This document shows positions 6,807 to 16,200 of a stretch of 21,906 bases of DNA, one piece after another. Below the pieces are notes generated by a model that saw nothing but the letters and a program-made list of their open reading frames with translations, was not told the origin of the DNA and did not search any database. Each line of letters starts with the position of its first letter. Within the stretch, counting starts at the first letter, position 1. The position numbers were made by a program, and so were the translations under genes. The DNA is taken from positions 42,336 to 64,241 of the forward strand of contig MU646325.1 of assembly GCA_026770585.1 (NCBI GenBank), read 5' to 3'. The stretch is from Baffinella frigidus (taxonomy: Eukaryota > Cryptophyceae > Cryptomonadales > Baffinellaceae).

Positions 6807-9800
6807 GTGCGGGCGCCTTGCCGCCCCTCAATCTGGCTGCCCCGCCAGCCCGCCATTTTGTGTCCGATCGGCAGCGATTTGAATCGTGTTACCTGAAATG
6901 TTCTCCATTGTCCTTGACCTCACCCGCCCATGAAGTCACCAAGATTCAGGGACACGCCTGGTTACCCAACAATCTGCGCGCATGGGAGGTCCATACCTTC
7001 CCTCGTGCGGAACCGCACGTGTCCGCACGTGTCGTGCCATGCGGCCCACACACCTCGACATCCAGTCGCGTTGCCCTCGGCGCATCCCTTTTCTCAAACC
7101 CTGCCGAGTGCAATTCACTGCGATTCGAACGACGCCCGGTCATCTCCGGGCGCCGCCACACCCAGGCAGCCCAGGAGCAGTCATGCACGCGGCTATGACC
7201 CCCCCCCCTTCTCCGGCGCCGTCGCACACCCCGTAGAGGGTAAAACGTTGAGAGAGAAAAGCGAAATGCGAAACGGTGAAGGATGGAGGGAGGTGGAGGG
7301 CAAACAGGACGGCGGCTCACGTCTGGTGCGTTTTGCCTCTAGTCTGTTTCGGATTTCGGGGGCGCTTGTGTCCCAGGGTGCAACCCCTAAACCCCAAATG
7401 CCGTTTCCCCGCAGGTCAGTTTCGGGTGTCATAGGTCCTATACCCCCTAAACCCCAAACGCATGGCGTCCCCCCTCTAGTCTTTATCGTGTTTCGGGGTT
7501 CCGGGTGTCTCAGGATCCAAACCCTCAACCCTCCATCCCTCACCCAAACAGGACGAGGAGGCGCTCCTGCGCCTCCTGGAAAGCTCCGACGCTGCCGACA
7601 TCCTCAATGAGTCGCCCGGGGAGGGGGAGAGCAAAGGGGAGGGGGAGGAGGGGAAGAAGGAGGCAAAGGTATGTTTCGCATATGTTAGAACTTTTCCGGT
7701 ACCAACTAAGTCACGTAGCTGACTAGGTTAGAAAGCTCTAAGGCTGCAGATATCCTGAATTAATTGCCCGGGGAGGGGGAGAGCAAAGGGGAGGGGGAGG
7801 CGGGGAGGAAGGAGGGAAAGGTCTGTGTGCCGCTCCAAAGTCAACTGGTGTGTAGAGCGCTCGCGGAAAAACTTGGCCGATTTTCAGAGGTTTTTTTCCA
7901 GAGTTTGTACCAGAATTGTTGAGATGGACTGTCAAGATGTCACATCCTGATACACAATTCTCGATTTCTGAAAAACTTTCTTCTTGAAATCGGCCAAGTT
8001 TTGCCGCAAGCGCTCTACCGCACCCGCTGAGGGGGAGGGAAAAGGGGTGGGGGGAAGTCTGTTCGTCCGAAAGTAAACCCTAACCCTATAACCCCTAACC
8101 CACCGCTGATTCGGCCATCCTGAATCCAAAAGGACGGGATACCGCTTCCCGTCGGAGAGTGCAACTCCTTAGCCCTAGACCAAGTTGTGGTCCAAGGGTC
8201 ACGTGTCTAAGCCACGAACAATAAACCATCAATCATAAACCATAAACCATAAATTATAAACCATAAATCATAAACCATAAACTAAAAACCCTAAACTCTA
8301 AACACTGAACCCTAAACCCTAAACCCTAAACCCTAAACCCTAAACCCTAAACCCTAAACCCTGAACCCTAAACCCTAAACCCTACACGGAAACAGGACGG
8401 GAAGGCGCTGTCCCCGCGGTCGTCGCTGCGCGCGGACATTTCGCGCCTCGAGACCTCTCTGCGGAAGAAGTCCTCGCAGGTTTCCTAGCAGTCTATATGA
8501 GCGAAGCGATTTGGTGAGCCCGGGCTCTTTGGAGCGGAAATGTTGGCGGGTTTGTACATGCAGCATGTCAACTTGAGAATAGTCGGCCAACCCGAGTGGG
8601 GCAGGGCTAGATGTCTCTCGGTGCTGTTGATGGTGTTGCGTTTGATGCTGCTGTTCGCATGTCTCGTGTGTAGGTCCTCAAAAACTCCGGCAGCTTGCTA
8701 GGAGCAGTCAACATTCTTAGCACATCGAGCATCTACATTCTCAGCAAATCGAGAATATGATTCATATTCATCGATACGAATTCATTTTTGTCGCAGGTGG
8801 AGCAACTGGTGACCTCGCACAAATCGCTGATGAACGCGACGGCGGAGCGCGAGCGCAAGGCTAATGCAGAAACTGCCAAGCTCCGAACCCAGGTGTCTAA
8901 ACCCTAAACCCTAAACCCGAAACCCGGAAACCGGAACCCGGAACCCGAAACCCGAAACCCGTAACCCGAAAACCTAAACCCTAACCCCTAATCCATCAAC
9001 CCCAAACCATAAACCAAAAATACCAAAACCATAAACCCCAAACCCTCAATCCTTAACCCCACACCCTAAAACCTAAACCCCACACACCAAACCCCAAACC
9101 CCAAACCCCAAACCCCAAACCCCAAACCCCAAACCCTAAACCCCAAACCCCAGAGCTTCAACCCCAAACCCTGTACCCCAAACTCTGCCAAACCCCCAAA
9201 CCCTAAACGCTGAACCCCAAACCCAAACGCGAAGATGCATGACGCGATTGCTGGGTCGCGTCTCGGCCTACTTCTTCCCCTGGCGTGAAGCGGTCGTGTA
9301 TGTCGACTGAATAATAAACCTCGCCTTTGTCAACCAAATCAACCTCGCCGTGCATGTCAACTTCATAACCTCCCCTGGTGCAGGTGGATGAGGCACAGAA
9401 AGGGCAGCGGGCGGCTGAGGCGAAGCGCACTGAGGCCGAAAAGCAGCTCGAGGTAACCCCTAACCCTAACCACGCAATGGATTGCGTGGCACACCACACG
9501 GGTGTCACGGCGAGTCGGCCAGGTGGTCTAACCCCCAAACCCTCAACTCTAAACCAGCTCGATGTAGAGCGGTGTTCACATCTGGTGGCCACAGAAACGA
9601 TACAACAATGGCAGCGGTTGATGGTTGAGTACCAGCATCGTCAACGGTTGGCGTTGTTTTATTCTTTTCCGTGGCCCACAGATGCGAAAACCGCCCCTAA
9701 CCCCTCACCTCCAACTTTACAGGCAATGCGGAAGCACCTGGAATCGCAGTCAGGGGAGGGAGAGCAACTTCGTGCCGAGGCAGCGACCGCGCGCTCTGAG

Positions 9801-12800
9801 GCCTCTTCCGCCCAGGCACCGCCCCGGAGAAACCCCCTCCTAAGATGCACGGAGCAGCAGCGTGACCATCCTCCCTTCGCAGTCCCGAATGGAGGGATCT
9901 CAGCTCCGAAATCAGTGGAGAGGGTTTCTCCGCACAGGTAGGGCGCGTCCGCCCATATGCCACCCGTCCTCCCCGACAGAGTCTCACAACCTGTTGACTG
10001 AACCTTGAGCATCCACCCACGCCAAGAGTGATGCATGCTCCGTCCATGTGCCGTCCCTCCTCCATCCCAGTACTGAGTCACGATGGGGGGGCAGGCGCGG
10101 TCGACAGGGCTGAAGCTGGAGCTGGAGGAAGAGAAACAAACGCACGCTGAGCTTATCGGGATACCAAACGTTATCAGGATACCAAACGTTACTAGTACTT
10201 GCAAACCCCAATTTTGTAGTAAATTTCGTTGCCAGAAAGGTCCCAGAAAGTGACATCTTTATTCGTTCCCGGAGATTAAATCCCTAAACGCGTGAAACGT
10301 GGGGGGAGCAGGCGCAGTCGGCAGGGCTGAAGCTGGAGCTGGAAGAAGAGCAGCAAGCGCACGCGGAGCTGCTGGCGAGACACGCGACCATGATGGAACA
10401 GCTCACGTCGGCTCGTGCGGAGCACCGCACCGAGGTGGCCCCTGCCCAACCCTGCCGGCGACTACAGGGCAAATTATCGATAGTCCTCGACGGAAAAAGT
10501 GTTGTAAGACTACAACACGTGTTCGATTTTTTTTTACCAGATTCCATTAGGTGGCTGCGAGGCACGTGACGATGATGGAACAGCTGACGTCAGCACGTGC
10601 GGAGCACCGCACCGAGATGCACTCTCCCCCCTCCACGTGCATGTTTCATGTTTTGGGTCTCGGGTTTCGGGTTTCTGGTTTCACGTGAGCCTTCCCGCCT
10701 CCACCTGGATGTCTCGGGTGTCGGGTGTCGGGTGTCGGGTTTCGGGGTTCGAAAAATAATGGAAGCAGCTCACGTCAGCTCGCGCAGAGCACCGCACCGG
10801 GGAAAGTGCGCCCTTCCTCATCCACGCGTGTGAGAGGTTGACTTGAGAAACATCGTCACGCTTGCAGTGTACAACGAAATCGCTAGACCTTGACTTGAGA
10901 CCTCCTCTAGCGTGAGTCATCGGAACTTCTCAGAGCTGTTTGCGTGGGGCAGAATAGCGTAGCTAACGGCAGCTCGGCCCTCAACCCTCAACCCTCAACC
11001 ATCAACCCTCAACCCTCAGCCATCAGCCCTAGACCCTAGACCCTAGGCCCTAGACCCTAGACCCTAAACCCTAAACCCTAAACCCTAAACCCTAAACCCT
11101 AAAACCTAAACACTAAACCCGAAACACGAAACACGAAACCCGAAACACGAAACACGAAACCCGAAATCCTAAACCCTCAACTCTAAACCCTAAACCCGAA
11201 ACCCCAAACCCTGAACCCCAAACCCTGAACCCTAAACTCTCACACCCTGGGCAGCTGGGGAGCCTACAGGATCGGGAGGAGAGTCTATCGTCCGAGAAGT
11301 TGTACTTCACGCGCGAGCTCGCCGCTGTCGAGCGCAAGCGCCAAGAGAGCGAGACGTCCGCACGTGAAGCGGAGAGCCTCCTCCGGTTCCACCCCACGCA
11401 ATGATGACCTGTGCACCAAATCCCTCTGTTTTTTAAGTCAACTCGCCTTCCATCGCCCACAAATCTATCAACTTATCCGGATTCCGGATTGAAATACTTT
11501 TAGAAGTGCAGGAAATAATTGAAAGACGCAACAAAAACAACCCTGTTTGATACACAGGCCATCGTCGCGTGGCCCTCACGCCTTGATCAGGGTCCATAAC
11601 CTGTTTTTCTCACTTCGACGGTCTTGTACAGCGCCTCGTCCTCCATCGCGTGATGCGTGCTGCGAGCGTGAACAGATTGCATGTCTGTCAACAGGTTCTG
11701 AGCCCCTGCACCCCGTCTGCCGGGGGCGGGTGCTCTCATTGGTGGTGTGTGTGCACACTGCCACCACTGAGACCACCCGGCACCAAGGAGATCACCTGCC
11801 CCCGGACACACCGGTGGGTACACACACCACACACACCACGGAGAGCACTTCGTTGGTCGGAACCCGATGATGCGCTCGCGCCATTGCCTTTAACCATGAA
11901 CCCTAAACCCTAAACCCTAAACCCTAAACCCTAAACCCTAAACCCTAAACCCTAAACCCTAAACCCTAAACCCTTCCAGACAGGCAGAGGAGCGAACAAA
12001 GGAAGCGGAAGGCGCCCTCCAGGTACTTGGGTTTAGGGTTTAGAGTACCTCTTCCCGCAAGCCTCTCCCTCAACTCCACTCAGCTTGCCCTGCAGCGCTG
12101 CAGGTCCGCTACCTCTGCATCGCATGCTTGCAATTTTTCGTGTGTACGCACATTTCTACAAAAGTATCGTTCGAAAGTATCGTTGCAAGTTTTGGTACCA
12201 ACGTGCTAGCTCCGCCTCACTCGGGTTGACTTACTTTTCTAAAGTTGAAAGTCTGGGTGTGCGGTACAAGTCCGTCAACTTTGGAGCAGAAGGAGCCTGG
12301 GCTCGAGGTCCTCTACCTCTGCCTCAGTCAAAGTGGGGTTGCCATAAATTTATTTTAGATGCATGCGTGTACCAGATTGCGGTCTAGTTTATCAGTGCAT
12401 CCCTGCACCCTAAACCCTAACTCCCCTGTAGACCGCAGAGGAGGTGGCATCAATAACCCCCCCCTAAACGGTGTTTCCCCCTGTACTCACGGCGCGTTGG
12501 CCTCCGTTGGTAGATCGGGCTGTTGGAGGCCGCGGGAGGGGACCCTGAACCTCAACCCCTCACCCTGAACCCTGAACTCCACCCCCCCTGCAGACGGCAG
12601 AGGAGGAGACATCAAACATCAAACGCAAGATCAGGCTTCTGGAGGCTGAAGGGTCGCTAACCCCTCATCTCTAATCCTCACCCCCCACCCCTCATTCTGA
12701 ACCCTAAGCCCAAATCAGACGGGAGAGGACAAAGCAGCAAACCTCGGACGCAAGATCGGGCTTCTGGAAGCGGCTGCAGGGTCGCTAACCCCTCATCTCT

Positions 12801-13153
12801 AACCCACACCTTGAACCCTGAACCCTGAACCCTGAACCCCAACCCCCCCTGCAGACGGCAGAGGAGGAGGCAGCAAACCTCGGACGCAAGATCGGGCTGC
12901 TGGAGATGGCGGGAGGGAAGTTGGAGGAACGCATCCAGGGGGTGCGAGACGAGGCCGAGGCTGAAACAAAGGTCCCGCCGGTGTCCGCATCACCCCCGCA
13001 ACCGTTTTCTTCATATTTATTGCGCTTGAGCCTCAAGCAAACCATCAAGCCACTCGCCCGGCGTTTTTTTTGCACGTCGACGGTTGTGCCCGTGCCCCTG
13101 AGAGGACACCAGATGCCCTCTCGGCAGATGAAGAGAGAGAGGGAGAGAGAGAG

Positions 13154-13222
<69 letters not shown>

Positions 13223-16200
13223 ACGTGTGTGTGAGAGAGAGAGAGGTAGATGGCAGACAAGGAGTTGGTTGGAGGCGTGATGCGGATGCTGGGGCATCGT
13301 TCGCACTCTCAGATGATGAGAGCAACGTGCATTGCACTATCACTTGATGAGAGGAAATGATGACACTCTCCGATGATGAGAGGAACTGATGGAAGGAACG
13401 TGCGTTGCGTGGCGGGGTGCAGGTGGTACGAAGGGAGCTCGAGGCTGCTCAGATGACGGTCCTGCCCTCACCCCTAAACCCTAAACCCTAAACCCTGAAC
13501 CCTAAACCCTGAACCCTAAACCCTGAACCCTAAACCCTGAACCCTACACCCTGAACCCTGAACCCTGAACCCGAAACCCTAAACTCAAAACACTAAACCC
13601 TCAACTCTAAACCCTAGACCCTAAACCCTAAACTCCAAACCCCAAACCCCAAACCCCAAACCCCAAACCCCAAACCTCAAACCCTCAAACCCTAAACCCT
13701 AAACCCTAAACCCTAAACCCTAAACCCTAAACCCTAAACCCTAAACCCTGAAACCTAAACCCTGAACCCCAAACCACAAACCACAAACCATAAACCATAA
13801 ACCATGACGGATGGATGCAGGTGCGGCAGCTACAGCGGGAGCAGCGGCAAGCCCTCTCGCGCGGCGGAGAGCAGGAACTCCAGGTTCCAGCCCTGCCTCA
13901 CTTGGGTTGACTGTTAGACTATTCACAAGTTGACGTTCTGGGTCTGCGTTACACATTCGTCAACTTTGGAGTTGATAAGAGCCCGGGCGAGTCCGAATTG
14001 GTGTGCCCAAACTGATAGAGACACAGCTAGCACGCGGCTGGCTCTGGCGAGGTGCGTCTCGATGATCTAGCTCTCTCGCGCGGCGGCGAGCAGGAACTCC
14101 AGGTCCCGCTCCCTAGCTCTGCCTGGTACAACTGGGCTCGCCATAAAATACATTTAGAGCAGGAGCTCTGATACAAAAGTGTAATTAAGATTCATACATG
14201 ACGAATTTAGATTTACTCAGACAGAGTTAGGCACCTCTCTCTCGCGCGGCGGCGAGCAGGAACTCCAGGTCCCTCATCCCTAATCCCTAAGCCCCAAACC
14301 CCAAACACTAAACACTAAACACCAAACACTAAACACCAAATACTCAACACTGAACACTAAACACTGAACCTTAAACCCTAAACCCTTGACAGATGCAGTT
14401 GTCGAAGATGTGCGAGGAGGTGCTCGCCAAGCAGGCGCTCCTGGAGCAGGTCTCTCTCTGTAACCCTTCCTCTCTACGACTGTACAACTAACTGTACAAC
14501 AACCGACTGTACAACGAACTGTAGGTGTGTACACCTACATTCAGTTGTACTGTTGTACAGGTGTACAGGTGTACAGGTTTTCAAGTGTATCGTCGGTAGT
14601 TGTACAGTTAGTTGTACGCTTGGCAGTTGTACAGTTAGGTGTACAGGTGCACGGGTGTTCAGTTAATCATGTGCGAGGAAGTCCTTGCCAAGCAGGCGCT
14701 CCCGGAGCAGGTCTGTATCCCCATCCACCAGGACTAGCGTTTAGGGTTCAGGGTTTAGGGTTCAGCGCGTGTCGGGGCGGTCTGGGGTTCAGCGCTGAAC
14801 CCTAGACCGGGGTTCATTAGGGTTTAGGGTTCAGCGCGTGTCGGGGCAAGCCTAGTCCAGCAGGCGTTCTTGGAGCAGGTCTGTCTTTCTCCCCAACTCT
14901 TCCGCTGTACAGTAGCTCTCTCCCCAACCCTTGAGACGGCGGAATGCATGCAAGGGGTGCTGCGTGCAAGCGTGTTTATTTTTTAAGTGGCGCAAATTTC
15001 ACTAACCACTTGACTGAATGATGGTTATATAGTGTTTAGTGAAAATCACTTTAGTAGTGTTGAGAGTGTTTAGTGAAAGTCGCTTTTAGTAAAGCGGCTC
15101 GACGTCTTTTGGCAGGTTATGGGCGAGAAGGCAGCGCTGCGCGCACGTCTCGAGAACGAGGGGAACCGGATTGAGGACTTGACAATCCAGCTGGCGCGCG
15201 CCCACCCCGCCCTCTGCCCCGCCCTCGGTCGCATGGAGGTCCAACCGCGCCCCGCTTAGGAGATAAGAGCTTTTGGGGTGGGGGTTGTGTTTGGGGGCTA
15301 GAACTAAAGTCGTGATGTTGATAAGGGTTACGGTTCAGGGTTCGGGGTTCAGGGTTCAGGGTTCAGGGTTCAGGGTTCAGGGTTCAGGGTTCAGGGTTCA
15401 GGGTTCAGGGTTCAGGGTTCAGGGTTCAGGGTTCAGGGTAGGGGGTATGGCTACCGCTGGTGAAGCGAGCGGTACCAAGGTTAGGGCTTCAGTCATCAGA
15501 AGAGCACATGCTTTAAAACGGGTTCCCCCGGCATGCATCATGCGTGGCTGCTACCAGGGCGGTAGCCCTCCTCGTGCGCAAGCACTGACCCCCCCCCCCC
15601 CTCCCTCTCCTCGAGGACCTGACAATGCAGCCAGCGCGCGGCAACCCCGGTTTTCGCCCCGCTGTCAGTCGCCTCGAGGTTTTTTGCCTTCCACCTTTTT
15701 GTTTGGGGTTTCGGGGTTGGAGCTTACGGCGTGCGGTTGAGGGATGGGGGTTGCGGGCTGAGGGGTTTACATCCTGGGTTGTCGGAAGAAGGCACGTGCC
15801 CTGTGCACAGGGGGTTCCTCCTCCCGAGGATCTGACAAACCAGCCTTTGCACGGTCACCCCGGCCTTCGCCCCGTCTTCAGGCGCCTCGAGGTTTTTCGC
15901 CTTCCAGCCGTGGAGCTGTTGCCTTGGGTTTGGGGTGTGGAGCTTACGGCGTGAGGTTGAGGGTTCAGGGTGCAGGGGTGTAGGGTTTGGGGGTGACAAT
16001 GCAGCCTGCGCACGGCCACCCCGGCTTTCGCCCCGTCTTCGGTCGCCTCGAGGTCCTCCCCCCGCTTATTCCATGCAGCCTTCGGCTTGGATTTTTCTCA
16101 AGCCATGACCACCCCCCTCGCTGCCTTCCTCCGGAGAAGGGGGACTGAGCAGCAGGGGCAGGTCTGCTGCCCCGCTGACGCCTCCAGCTTGCGGCGTGGG

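Noticed and set aside
6930-7610. Plus-strand frame of 226 codons
   Set aside because: It lies in golgin intron 1 and crosses exon 2 in the wrong frame; Pro/Arg-rich composition typical of GC-rich noncoding DNA.
9378-9941. Plus-strand frame of 187 codons
   Set aside because: It fuses exon 5, intron 5 and exon 6 by chance. The intron has a clear GTAACC donor and TTTACAG acceptor, and the exons are in phase only when it is removed.
13131-13245. Z-DNA forming regulatory element
   Set aside because: A GT run can adopt Z-DNA, but nothing else here suggests regulation; it is intronic.
15273-15740. Frame with GSGFRVQ repeats
   Set aside because: Translation of the GGGTTCA heptamer array.
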